A program made the translations under genes and the position numbers. Positions 1-6,634 of a stretch of DNA of 10,889 nucleotides are shown here, piece by piece (the stretch's first letter is position 1; each line of letters starts with the position of its first letter). Origin of the DNA: an uncultured Mycoplasmatota bacterium (lineage in GTDB: Bacteria > Bacillota_I > Bacilli_A > RF39 > UBA660); assembly GCA_946407055.1 (NCBI GenBank), contig CAMJMP010000017.1:1-10889 (forward strand), in the 5' to 3' direction. The notes beneath the pieces were generated by a model. That model worked only from the letters and a program-made list of their open reading frames with translations, did no database searches and was not told the DNA's origin.

Positions 1-1080
1 TTCAATAGAATTTATTTGTTTAATGATATTTTTTAATTCATCATAATATTCTACTGTTTTATCATTAATATATTTCTTTAATTTAATCTTAGAAATTGAG
101 ATATCAAATAAATCTAAGTTAGATTCTTTTAATAATCTTATATAAGTATTAAATAAACCTAATAGAGCATTACTCATATCTACTTTACTAGATATTTCTG
201 CATATGTAGAAGTAGATTTAGTATATAGAATTAACTTACGTAATTCTTCAATTGCTTTGTTATTTGATACTTCCATTTCTAATAACCATTTACTAATGAA
301 TTCTTTTTGAACACTTAATGGTTTACTATAGAAAGCATCACCTACTTGGTTAGCTCTTTTTAATATATATGTATAACTTGGAATAGTATATTTTTCTACA
401 TGAGAATTTACTGTATTACCTACAGTAGATCTAAATGCCTCTCTAATATCTTCTAATTGTACTTTCTTTTTAGAAGCTAGAATAGTCTTTGTTTGAGGTG
501 TTGCTTCATTGTAGATACCTTTTAAATTAATATCTCCTTCTGATGATAAAGAAACATGATATGTTTTAGTATGATATAGATAATTTAATAAATCTTTTTC
601 GTTTGTTATATCATTTTCATGTTTTTTATTATATAAGAAGATACGTTTAAAACTTGTTTGACGACATAGTTCTGATAAACGACATAACCATTCTTTAGTA
701 ATTGTTGCTGTTAGTGAATCAGTTTTAATTACGATATTGTTTTGAGCATCAAAACTATATTTTTTATATCTTAATCCTTCAATTATTTCTTCTACTATTT
801 CTCTACTCTTTAGTATTCTATTTAATTCATAGTATACTGATTTAATAGATTTATTATATAGATCACAACGACCATCTTTTAAGAAGGTATCATAATCGAT
901 ATCAGGTATTGATTTGGAAGATGTAATAATATGTATAGATATTAAATTAAAGATATTCATTTTGGCTCTAGTGAAATCACTAAAAGAAGAGAATTCTTTT
1001 TCAACAGTTTCTCTTAAGCCACTATGAAGAATTGCATAGTTAAGTAATACTTCGATTACTTTCATTTCTTCAGTATACAT
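1..1080 (-). CDS. Hypothetical protein, C-terminus cut by the window edge
   Basis: The minus strand is open from an ATG at 1080 through all 360 codons to the window edge, so the C-terminus is missing. A strong Shine-Dalgarno, AGGAGGTG, sits five bases upstream and fixes the start. I do not recognise the family. The protein is rich in Lys, Ile, Leu and Asn, looks mostly helical, and shows no signal peptide, membrane segment or catalytic motif. Residues about 95-178 (Asp111, Trp131-Leu132, Lys145-Arg-Ile, Lys162-Asp-Leu-Leu, Tyr174-His-Val) follow the same order of motifs as residues 100-192 of the 552-aa protein at the right end of the window. They may be distant paralogs; this is a by-eye match only. 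The gene has its own promoter region and is separated from the metallophosphoesterase gene by that gene's terminator. Confidence 0.85.
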   Translation of the reverse strand, partial: MYTEEMKVIEVLLNYAILHSGLRETVEKEFSSFSDFTRAKMNIFNLISIHIITSSKSIPDIDYDTFLKDGRCDLYNKSIKSVYYELNRILKSREIVEEIIEGLRYKKYSFDAQNNIVIKTDSLTATITKEWLCRLSELCRQTSFKRIFLYNKKHENDITNEKDLLNYLYHTKTYHVSLSSEGDINLKGIYNEATPQTKTILASKKKVQLEDIREAFRSTVGNTVNSHVEKYTIPSYTYILKRANQVGDAFYSKPLSVQKEFISKWLLEMEVSNNKAIEELRKLILYTKSTSTYAEISSKVDMSNALLGLFNTYIRLLKESNLDLFDISISKIKLKKYINDKTVEYYDELKNIIKQINSIE

Positions 1081-1105
1081 ATTAACACCTCCTATCATAC
1101 TATTT

Positions 1106-1147
1106 TTATTATATCATACTTCTCTATTCTTTTATTATTATATCATA
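1106..1147 (-). promoter_or_regulatory. Duplicated extended -10 promoter elements upstream of the left-edge gene
   Basis: A 13-base direct repeat occurs at 1106-1118 and 1135-1147. Read on the minus strand each copy contains TATGATATAAT, a TGnTATAAT extended -10 box (1108-1116 and 1137-1145). No good -35 is seen at either, as expected for extended -10 promoters. The nearer copy would start transcription about 20 bases before the start codon. Either or both may drive the gene. Confidence 0.55.
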
Positions 1148-1173
1148 AAAAAAGAAGAGTTTTCTCTTCTTTT
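1147..1173 (-). terminator. Intrinsic terminator of the metallophosphoesterase gene
   Basis: Ten-base arms (1150-1159 and 1164-1173) flank a four-base loop. On the minus strand they are followed by a run of T, which is the A run at 1147-1153. The stop codon of the metallophosphoesterase lies inside the first arm. The stem is AT-rich apart from four G-C pairs. Confidence 0.75.
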
Positions 1174-2044
1174 ATGTTTCTCTTTTATAAGTTAACTTAG
1201 GTCCGTTAAGTAAATCAATTATTGTATAGTTAGTTCCTAAGGCATTATTGATTATTGGGCTTTCGACAAAAGGATTAACTGCTCCATTAATAACATATAT
1301 TGTTTTACCTTTTTGATAAGTACCCATACTGTATTTAGGTAATGGTTCATAATTAGGAGATACTAATCCCCTACTTACTTTACCTTGTAAGCCATATGGT
1401 ACTAAACCTTCATGAGTGTGACCTGATAAAACTAAGTTTGCTTTAGGTATTAAGTTACCATGTGGTGAATGAGCAATTTTTAATAAAGATATTGGGTCAT
1501 GTGATAGTAAGACATTAAATGTTTCTTTAGTAAATTTAATATTTGGACCTACTCTTTTATATTCATTTAGCATTGCTTTTGGTGTTTCATGATGCGTTAA
1601 GTAATAGTCAATACTTGGTGTAAAATCACCAATCTTGATATTACCAATATCTACTACTTCATTATCTAAGAATGTAATATTCTTAATAGTATTAAGTAAT
1701 TCTTTTAATCTTTTATAATCACTCTTACGCCACTTTTCAAAGCCTTCTCTAATCATTTGATCATGATTACCCGCAGAAATATATGTAGGTATATCTCTTG
1801 TTAATCTAGTCATTTGATTTACTAGTTTTTGACTAGAGCCTTGAAAATCTAAGAAGTTAGTAGAATGGATTATATCTCCAGGCATTAAGATAAGATCTAT
1901 ATCATTATGTCCTTTGATATCATCGATAACTTCATTAATGTGTTCATCTGAGTTTTTACTTATATGTAAATCAGATAGAACTAAGATTCTTTTCGCTTGT
2001 AATATCTTTGGTGAGTAGATTTCTAAATGTTTAATGTAACTCAT
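1172..2044 (-). CDS. Calcineurin-like metallophosphoesterase
   Basis: A 290-aa predicted metal-dependent phosphohydrolase of the calcineurin-like superfamily. The metal-ligand motifs appear in order: Asp25-x-His27 (SDLH), Gly56-Asp57, Gly92-Asn-His-Asp (GNHD), His182 (SHDP) and Gly208-His-Thr-His. All residues expected for the dinuclear metal site are therefore present. There is no signal peptide or membrane segment, so it is probably cytosolic, unlike the membrane-anchored YkuE-type relatives. The substrate cannot be read from the sequence. A longer reading frame begins at a GTG at 2053. However, GAGTGAT covering that GTG looks like the ribosome site for the ATG at 2044, so I use the ATG. 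It has its own promoter and terminator and is probably monocistronic. Confidence 0.92.
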   Translation of the reverse strand: MSYIKHLEIYSPKILQAKRILVLSDLHISKNSDEHINEVIDDIKGHNDIDLILMPGDIIHSTNFLDFQGSSQKLVNQMTRLTRDIPTYISAGNHDQMIREGFEKWRKSDYKRLKELLNTIKNITFLDNEVVDIGNIKIGDFTPSIDYYLTHHETPKAMLNEYKRVGPNIKFTKETFNVLLSHDPISLLKIAHSPHGNLIPKANLVLSGHTHEGLVPYGLQGKVSRGLVSPNYEPLPKYSMGTYQKGKTIYVINGAVNPFVESPIINNALGTNYTIIDLLNGPKLTYKRET

Positions 2045-2062
2045 ATATATCACTCGATTAAT

Positions 2063-2091
2063 ATAATAGTAAAAAACTAAATAATTAGCAA
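2063..2091 (-). promoter_or_regulatory. Promoter of the metallophosphoesterase gene
   Basis: On the minus strand, -35 TTGCTA (2086-2091) and -10 TATTAT (2063-2068) are separated by exactly 17 bases. They lie in the 50-base gap after the thioesterase stop codon. No terminator is visible in this gap, so read-through from the thioesterase gene is also possible. Confidence 0.6.
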
Positions 2092-2094
2092 ATT

Positions 2095-2472
2095 TTACTT
2101 ATAGTAATAACTCGCTTCCATATTAGCTACAATATTATGGTTTTCATCATATATATTAGCTTTAAAGAAAGAAACATGGCTGCCTTCTTTGATTAGTTCA
2201 CTTTCAGCAGTTAAATATGTTCCTTTACCAGGATTTAAGTAGTTTACAGAAGCATTTAGAGTTACTCCTTGATGTCCTAGCGAGAAGCAATGAACACCCA
2301 TTACAGTGTCTCCTAAAGCATATATTAAACCACCATGAGCCATTCCGTAAGGATTCATACCTTTTTCGTTTAAAGGGACTTTGATAGTTACTTTATCTTT
2401 AGTTAAATCAACCAGTTCAAAATCATGGTATTTAATAAAACCATTATTTAATTTTTCTAATTCTTCTTTCAT
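2095..2472 (-). CDS. PaaI-family hotdog-fold thioesterase
   Basis: A 125-aa protein of the usual length for a single hotdog domain of the PaaI / acyl-CoA thioesterase group. The family signature is clear: Asn40, Gly43, His46-Gly47-Gly48, then Asp55 on the long helix. In PaaI-type enzymes this aspartate and the backbone of the HGG segment act on the thioester. The protein is expected to hydrolyse acyl- or aryl-CoA thioesters in the cytoplasm, usually as a tetramer; the exact substrate is unknown. The start is fixed by AAGGAG seven bases upstream of the ATG. The gene follows an acyl-CoA synthetase on the same strand, so the pair makes and breaks CoA thioesters, but each has its own expression signals. 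Confidence 0.9.
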   Translation of the reverse strand: MKEELEKLNNGFIKYHDFELVDLTKDKVTIKVPLNEKGMNPYGMAHGGLIYALGDTVMGVHCFSLGHQGVTLNASVNYLNPGKGTYLTAESELIKEGSHVSFFKANIYDENHNIVANMEASYYYK

Positions 2473-2496
2473 AATAATTCTCCTTAAACCAAAATG

Positions 2497-2505
2497 ATTA
2501 TATCA
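2497..2505 (-). promoter_or_regulatory. Extended -10 promoter of the thioesterase gene
   Basis: The minus strand reads TGATATAAT, an extended -10 box, about 25 bases upstream of the thioesterase ATG. The same 11 bases, TATGATATAAT, occur twice upstream of the left-edge gene. The terminator of the synthetase gene lies immediately upstream, so the thioesterase is probably transcribed separately. Confidence 0.55.
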
Positions 2506-2508
2506 TAG

Positions 2509-2536
2509 AAAAGAAAGTGTTTAGACACTTTCTTTT
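2509..2536 (-). terminator. Intrinsic terminator overlapping the end of the acyl-CoA synthetase gene
   Basis: Perfect 12-base arms (2509-2520 and 2525-2536) enclose a four-base loop, TTAG. On the minus strand the 3' arm ends in TTTT and is followed by CTATGATATAAT. The last sense codons of the synthetase form one arm, and its TAA stop is in the loop. The T run is short. Confidence 0.7.
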
Positions 2537-4161
2537 TCTAGTTCACGATAGTTAACTTTACCTACCATTGTTTTTGGTAGTGATTCACGATATACAAATT
2601 CTTTTGGAATCATATAATGTGCTAAGTTCTTTTCACAATAATCTTGAATTTCTTTTTTCACTTTATTAGTTAGTTTTACGTTTGATTTTAATACTAAGAA
2701 AGCTTTAGGTACTTGTACTTTGTATGGATGAGGTATTCCTACTACTCCACATGTTTCAATGTATGGATGTTGTAATAATACTTCTTCGATGTGAGATGGA
2801 TATACGTTATATCCTGATACTATTAACATACGTTTTAGGCGTTGATCAAAGTATAAGTTACCTTCTTTATTAATATGTCCTAAATCTCCTGTATGAACCC
2901 ATCTAATACCTTCAGCATCAACTTCTATAGTATTATTTGTTTCTTCTTCATTATTTAAATAGTCTTTCATTACAGTAGGTCCAGCAATAAGGATTTCTCC
3001 TGTTTCACCTTGTTCTACTTCTTCTTTAGTATATGGGTTAATAATTTTTAGTTTATTACCTGGGAATGCTACACCAATACTTCCTAAGTCAGTACCAAAT
3101 GTTACTGGTCCACATGTTTCAGTCATACCATAACCTTGAGTAATCTTGGCTTTACAGCCATGATCTTTTAAGAAATCATTAACTTTTTTATTCTTAGAAG
3201 CTGTTAGGGAATCCCCACCAGATAATACTATTTTTAATCTAGACATATCTACTTTATCCATACGTTTATTAGTCATCATTGCTTCAAATAAAGTTGGAAC
3301 ACCTGCCATTACTGTTGGTTTGTAATCAGTTATTAATTTATCAAATCTCTTGGCATCAAATTTAGGTACTAAAGTAATTGATGTACCACATGATAGTGGG
3401 CAGTGAACTGATACTACTAAACCAAAGCAATGGAACATTGGCATGATAGTTAAGAAATTATCATTAGTTCTCATGTCTGGTAGAACGATGTGTGCTTGTT
3501 CTCCTAGGGCATTCATATTACCATTAGTTAATTCAATATTCTTTGGTACTCCTGTAGTTCCACCACTATGGAAGATAGCTACTACATCATCTTTAGTTTT
3601 ATGAACAGTACGAGCGTTATAACGACGTGCTGTATTCATAAAGTCATTCCATCTGACGATAGATTCATCTTTAGAATATTTAATCTTATCTACTTTTATG
3701 TTATATAAAGTCTTTAATAATTTAGGCATTGAATCACTTGGTGAAACAATAACTGTTTTAAAGACTGGAGATTCATCGACAATATCTTTAATCTTGTCAT
3801 AGATTACATTAATAGCAATTAACATTACACTATGAGTTTTATTTAAAGAATCTTTTATTTCAGCTTCTGCTGATAATGGATGGATCATGTTAGCAATAGC
3901 ACCTATTTTACTTAAAGCATAGAAAGCAATTACTGCTTCTGGTGTGTTAGCCATACAAATAGCTACTACATCCCCTTCTCTAATACCTGTACTTTTGAAA
4001 GCACTAGCACATTCATCTACTTGTTTAAAGAATGTTTTAAAAGACATTTTACGTTTGAAATATCTTATTGCAACACAATCATCATTATCTTTATTCATTT
4101 CTTTGATGTATTCATATACTGAACCATCATATATATTAATGTTTTTTGGTTTTCTTCCCAT
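2521..4161 (-). CDS. Long-chain-fatty-acid-CoA ligase-like AMP-forming acyl-CoA synthetase
   Basis: A 546-aa, full-length member of the ANL (acyl-CoA synthetase / luciferase / NRPS adenylation) superfamily. These enzymes activate a carboxylic acid with ATP to an acyl-adenylate and then transfer it to CoA. Visible core motifs are the P-loop HSGGTTGVPK (198-207), the A5 motif GYGMTE (343-348), TGDL (424-427), the hinge and G-motif region around 441-460 (LKRMLIVSGYN), and the C-terminal catalytic Lys535 in MVGK. Overall similarity suggests a medium- or long-chain fatty acid substrate, as in FadD/LcfB, but specificity is not readable. A TTG at 4176 and an ATG at 4167 are upstream in frame. GGAG at 4171-4174 is too close to the 4167 ATG but well spaced for the ATG at 4161, so I use that one. 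It is divergent from tetR. Confidence 0.9.
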   Translation of the reverse strand: MGRKPKNINIYDGSVYEYIKEMNKDNDDCVAIRYFKRKMSFKTFFKQVDECASAFKSTGIREGDVVAICMANTPEAVIAFYALSKIGAIANMIHPLSAEAEIKDSLNKTHSVMLIAINVIYDKIKDIVDESPVFKTVIVSPSDSMPKLLKTLYNIKVDKIKYSKDESIVRWNDFMNTARRYNARTVHKTKDDVVAIFHSGGTTGVPKNIELTNGNMNALGEQAHIVLPDMRTNDNFLTIMPMFHCFGLVVSVHCPLSCGTSITLVPKFDAKRFDKLITDYKPTVMAGVPTLFEAMMTNKRMDKVDMSRLKIVLSGGDSLTASKNKKVNDFLKDHGCKAKITQGYGMTETCGPVTFGTDLGSIGVAFPGNKLKIINPYTKEEVEQGETGEILIAGPTVMKDYLNNEEETNNTIEVDAEGIRWVHTGDLGHINKEGNLYFDQRLKRMLIVSGYNVYPSHIEEVLLQHPYIETCGVVGIPHPYKVQVPKAFLVLKSNVKLTNKVKKEIQDYCEKNLAHYMIPKEFVYRESLPKTMVGKVNYRELEKESV

Positions 4162-4182
4162 ATTCATCAACTCCAATTTTCA

Positions 4183-4208
4183 ACACTTGTTGAATATCTT
4201 ACAAGTGT
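4183..4208. promoter_or_regulatory. Inverted repeat over the synthetase transcription start (candidate operator)
   Basis: ACACTTGT (4183-4190) and its exact reverse complement ACAAGTGT (4201-4208) are separated by 10 bases. The element lies just downstream of the predicted synthetase -10 box, covering about -6 to +20, a classic repression position. Its half-sites do not match the palindrome in front of tetR, so it may bind a different regulator. It could alternatively act as a 5' UTR hairpin. Confidence 0.5.
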
Positions 4209-4238
4209 ATTATATAATTTATTTAGGAAGTGATTCAA
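4209..4238 (-). promoter_or_regulatory. Promoter of the acyl-CoA synthetase gene
   Basis: On the minus strand, a perfect -10 TATAAT (4209-4214) is preceded by a -35-like TTGAAT (4233-4238) with an 18-base spacer. Transcription would start near 4202, within the neighbouring inverted repeat. Confidence 0.6.
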
Positions 4239-4257
4239 TCATCAATTATATGTGGGA

Positions 4258-4285
4258 TTGATACTTTTTAAACAGTTAATATTTA
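4258..4285 (+). promoter_or_regulatory. Promoter of the tetR-family gene
   Basis: -35 TTGATA (4258-4263) and -10 TATTTA (4280-4285) are separated by 16 bases. The palindromic repeat at 4266-4297 covers the spacer and -10 box, which suggests autorepression. Confidence 0.5.
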
Positions 4286-4297
4286 AACTGTTTAAAA
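4266..4297. promoter_or_regulatory. Palindromic, tandemly repeated operator candidate in front of tetR
   Basis: TTTTAAACAGTT (4266-4277) and AACTGTTTAAAA (4286-4297) are perfect 12-base inverted arms around an 8-base spacer. The region can also be read as two abutting 15-base units: TTTAAACAGTTAATA (4267-4281, imperfect) and TTTAAACTGTTTAAA (4282-4296, a perfect palindrome around a central T). It lies between the -35 box and the ribosome site GGAGG of the TetR gene, as expected for an autoregulatory operator. That TetR binds here is inference. Confidence 0.6.
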
Positions 4298-4309
4298 TCT
4301 GGAGGTTTT

Positions 4310-4876
4310 ATGGATAGAAGAACAAAATATACGAAGAAATTAATAAAAGATACATTAATAGATTTATTATTAGAAGAGAAAGATATAACTAAAGTAACAG
4401 TAAGTGAAATATGTTCTATTGCTGATATTAATAGAGCTACATTTTATAGATATTATTTAGATATATTTGATCTATTAGATAAAATGGAAGAAGACTTTGT
4501 AGAAGAGTTTAAAGAGTCATATGCAGATTATAATTATGAAAATAATAGTTTATATGATTATGTACTTGCTTTACTTAAGATATGTTCTGAGAATAAGAAT
4601 CTAATTAAGGTATTCTTTAGTTCAAAGAATAATGTTTATTTCTTGAATGAAGTATTAAATGATGCATTTATTAGATGTAAAGAAAAATGGGAACATGATT
4701 TACCAGATATATCTGTAGAAACAGAAGAGTTTGCTACAGCATTTATCTTTAATGGTACTTTAGGTGTAGTTAATTATTGGATACAAAATGATTTTGATAA
4801 ACCTATAGAAGAAATAGCTAAGATAATAACTGAATTAAGTTATTATGGAACAGAGAAATATATTTATAACAAATAA
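4310..4876 (+). CDS. TetR/AcrR-family transcriptional regulator
   Basis: A 188-aa protein of normal length for a TetR-family repressor. The N-terminal DNA-binding domain covers residues about 5-55, with the helix-turn-helix at 30-50 (TVSEICSIADINRATFYRYY), including the family-typical ATFYRYY recognition helix. The C-terminal half is helical and acidic and should form the dimer and ligand pocket. It has the look of the many Bacillota TetR proteins annotated with a DhaS-like or type-8 C-terminal domain. GGAGG lies four bases before the ATG. The gene is divergent from the acyl-CoA synthetase. By family precedent it could repress itself and that neighbour in response to a lipid or acyl-CoA ligand, but the two promoters carry different palindromes. 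Confidence 0.92.
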   Translation: MDRRTKYTKKLIKDTLIDLLLEEKDITKVTVSEICSIADINRATFYRYYLDIFDLLDKMEEDFVEEFKESYADYNYENNSLYDYVLALLKICSENKNLIKVFFSSKNNVYFLNEVLNDAFIRCKEKWEHDLPDISVETEEFATAFIFNGTLGVVNYWIQNDFDKPIEEIAKIITELSYYGTEKYIYNK

Positions 4877-4903
4877 AAAAGTAAGTTAAATACTTACTTT
4901 TTT
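4875..4903. terminator. Bidirectional terminator between tetR and the SPFH operon
   Basis: Perfect 12-base arms (4875-4886 and 4892-4903) surround the loop TAAAT. A run of seven T (4898-4904) serves the plus-strand tetR transcript. The A run at 4875-4880 serves the converging minus-strand operon. The stop codons of both genes touch the element. Confidence 0.8.
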
Positions 4904-5292
4904 TATAATTTCAATCTCAAAGGTGGTTCAGGTTCTTCTATTAGAGTTTCTACTACAACACCAGGTTCACTAAAGTCATATTCTTCTGTTCTTTGATTAT
5001 ACACCGGTGTTACTCTAACTCTTTTAGTATTGATAAGCCAAATATCAATACCTACTATATCGAATGAGCCTGAAGCGTTATCCCATGATCTTAGCGATGA
5101 AGCATGAGATGTTAATATTTGATACCCTTCTGGTATGCTTAATTTACCGCCCAAAGAGAATTCTTCTTTCCTATATCCATAATGGTTTGTTTTTGTGATG
5201 ATTCTTTTAAAGATTAAGTGTTCTCCTGGACGGAATTCTTTCTTTTTATCTTTTTCTTCTGATGGTATATTTTTAGTGAAAATATTTTCCAT
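4903..5292 (-). CDS. Unknown paralog family, copy 4 (no signal peptide)
   Basis: A 129-aa protein and the last gene of the SPFH operon. I do not recognise the family. It shares these blocks with the three genes upstream: PGEHLIFKR (22-30), LGG (47-49), PEGY (54-57), DIWLIN (83-88) and YDFSEPG (105-111). It ends in a proline-rich tail of the EEPEPPL type. It is closest to copy 3, with which it shares FKRII and FSLGG and nearly identical block positions. There is no signal peptide or membrane segment, so it appears cytosolic. In the WFIN block it has Leu in place of Phe. The ribosome site is an unusual run of seven G. The alternating short hydrophobic blocks suggest a small beta-rich domain; that is inference. 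Confidence 0.85.
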   Translation of the reverse strand: MENIFTKNIPSEEKDKKKEFRPGEHLIFKRIITKTNHYGYRKEEFSLGGKLSIPEGYQILTSHASSLRSWDNASGSFDIVGIDIWLINTKRVRVTPVYNQRTEEYDFSEPGVVVETLIEEPEPPLRLKL

Positions 5293-5297
5293 AGTAT

Positions 5298-5304
5298 CCC
5301 CCCC
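5298..5304 (-). promoter_or_regulatory. Seven-G homopolymer forming the ribosome binding site of copy 4
   Basis: The minus strand reads AAAAGGGGGGG shortly before the ATG at 5292. An uninterrupted run of seven G stands out in such AT-rich DNA. Changes in its length would alter the Shine-Dalgarno strength and spacing of the last operon gene. Confidence 0.6.
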
Positions 5305-5315
5305 TTTTCATATTG

Positions 5316-5702
5316 TTATGGTGTTAATTTAAATCCAGTTCCTAAGTCTTCATTTTTTTGTAGAACTCTACCTGGATCACAATATTCATATCGGCAAGTA
5401 ACTTCATTAAATGTAGGTATTACTTCTACTGCTTCTGTATTAATAAACCAAACATCTAAAGCTATATTGTCATATGAATTATTTATTCTTTCTACTGTAC
5501 TTAATGTAGATGTATGAAATGATACTATTTTGTATCCTTCAGGAAGATTAACTTCGCCACCAAGTGAGAAAGATTTTGTTTTTTCTTTAAAAGAATTAAT
5601 ATCTAGTATTATTCTTTTAAAGACCATGTGTTCTCCAGGATTTAAAATCTTTCTGGCAGATCTTTCTTCATCTGGTATTCTTTTAAATAGAATATTATTC
5701 AT
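5316..5702 (-). CDS. Unknown paralog family, copy 3 (no signal peptide)
   Basis: A 128-aa unrecognised protein with the shared blocks PGEHMVFKR (22-30), FSLGG (45-49), PEGY (54-57), DVWFIN (83-88) and YEYCDPG (105-111). In copies 1, 2 and 4 the last block is Y-D-[YF]-S-E-P-G, so this copy is the most diverged there. Its C-terminus also lacks the EEKGPEL tail of copies 1 and 2. There is no signal peptide. The ATG overlaps the end of the upstream copy 2 gene by eight bases and is preceded by AAGGAGGG, so translation is probably coupled. Its N-terminus (NNILFKRIPDEE) resembles that of copy 4 (ENIFTKNIPSEE), which supports a recent duplication of this pair. Confidence 0.85.
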   Translation of the reverse strand: MNNILFKRIPDEERSARKILNPGEHMVFKRIILDINSFKEKTKSFSLGGEVNLPEGYKIVSFHTSTLSTVERINNSYDNIALDVWFINTEAVEVIPTFNEVTCRYEYCDPGRVLQKNEDLGTGFKLTP

Positions 5703-6123
5703 TATAACCCTCCTTTATATTGGGTCTTAGTAATAGTTCTGGACCCTTTTCTTCTACCTTTGTTTCTACTACAGTACCTGGTTCACTATAATCATATATG
5801 CCTAAATATTCGTTATGAACCGGTTCTACTTCTACTCTTTTAACGTTGATAAACCAAATGTCTACTCCGTGTGTTTTAACGTTAGTATCATTAGAAGTTC
5901 CAATTACTGGTTGTAGTGATAATACTTGATATCCTTCTGGCACATCTACTTGACCCCCAAGAACATTATAAGATCTGTAAAAATAATCTTGTACATGATT
6001 AGCTATATAGTATCTTTTGAAATAAACATGTGTTCCTGGATGGAAAGTCTTTTTCTTTAGTTCTTCTCTTGAACCACATTCTATTCTTGATAGAAGTGCT
6101 TCTTTTTTATCTCTGATTTCCAT
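5695..6123 (-). CDS. Unknown paralog family, copy 2 (no signal peptide)
   Basis: A 142-aa unrecognised protein with the blocks PGTHVYFKRYY (29-39), LGG (55-57), PEGY (62-65), VDIWFIN (87-93) and YDYSEPG (110-116), then EEKGPEL near the C-terminus. It is closest to copy 1: both have HVYFKRYY, GGQ and EEKGPEL. Unlike copy 1 it has no signal peptide. Its N-terminal 25 residues are charged and rich in Lys, Glu and Arg. The C-terminal tail extends about 10 residues beyond copy 1, and its last codons overlap the start of copy 3. The ribosome site is GAGGG. The gene begins 16 bases after the lipoprotein stop codon. Confidence 0.85.
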   Translation of the reverse strand: MEIRDKKEALLSRIECGSREELKKKTFHPGTHVYFKRYYIANHVQDYFYRSYNVLGGQVDVPEGYQVLSLQPVIGTSNDTNVKTHGVDIWFINVKRVEVEPVHNEYLGIYDYSEPGTVVETKVEEKGPELLLRPNIKEGYNE

Positions 6124-6139
6124 ATTGATGCCCTCTTTC

Positions 6140-6622
6140 TTATGGAGTTAATTTTAATTCAGGGCCCTTTTCTTCTTTTAATACTTCAGTTACTCTACCT
6201 GGTTCACTATAGTCATAAGTCTCATATGTTGCATTATAAATTGGTTCTACTTCGACTTCTTGATTGTTAATGAACCATACATCAAAACCACCTGTTTGTG
6301 AACCATAACCATATTTTTCTGTGAAGTTTTCAATATCTAATATTTCATAACCTTCAGGAATTGTGATTTGTCCACCCATTATATCCTCTGCATATTTGTG
6401 TTTTGCATTATAATATCTCTTGAAATAAACGTGCTTTCCAGCTGCAAATGTCTTCTTTTCAACTTTCTTTTGCTCTTCTTCTACTTGTGTAGTTGCCATT
6501 GTAGCTGGTTTCTTTGTATCTGTTACTATTTCAGTAGTATCTTGTTCTACTGTACAACCTGATAATAATCCTGCTGCAAGACCCATTGATAATATTAAAG
6601 CTCCTACTTTTCTTTTATCCAT
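6140..6622 (-). CDS. Unknown paralog family, copy 1: predicted lipoprotein
   Basis: A 160-aa protein with an N-terminal lipoprotein signal peptide: basic MDKRK, a hydrophobic core to residue 20, then the lipobox L20-S-G-C23. Mature protein should be lipidated at Cys23 and held on the outer face of the membrane. A Thr/Glu/Lys-rich linker (24-58) leads to the family domain with GKHVYFKR (62-69), GGQ (83-85), PEGY (89-92), DVWFIN (114-119), YDYSEPG (136-142) and EEKGPEL (150-156). The domain's function is unknown to me. It starts 12 bases after the SPFH gene, with AGGGGG as ribosome site, so it is in the same transcript. The lipidation prediction is strong; a role with the SPFH protein is inferred from the operon only. 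Confidence 0.88.
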   Translation of the reverse strand: MDKRKVGALILSMGLAAGLLSGCTVEQDTTEIVTDTKKPATMATTQVEEEQKKVEKKTFAAGKHVYFKRYYNAKHKYAEDIMGGQITIPEGYEILDIENFTEKYGYGSQTGGFDVWFINNQEVEVEPIYNATYETYDYSEPGRVTEVLKEEKGPELKLTP

Positions 6623-6634
6623 AATAAATTCCCC

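Noticed and set aside
1106..1147. The direct repeat as an operator or mobile-element scar
   Set aside because: The repeated 13 bases are simply an extended -10 promoter sequence, which also occurs at 2497-2507. No flanking element or target-site pattern is visible.
3944..4261. Plus-strand open frame opposite the acyl-CoA synthetase
   Set aside because: It lies antisense to a full-length enzyme with intact motifs, has no convincing ribosome site, and its translation is low-complexity.
5316..6123. Copies 2 and 3 as one frameshifted two-domain gene
   Set aside because: They overlap by only eight bases, and copy 3 has its own ATG with a strong AAGGAGGG site. Both contain the complete set of family blocks, so these are separate coupled genes.
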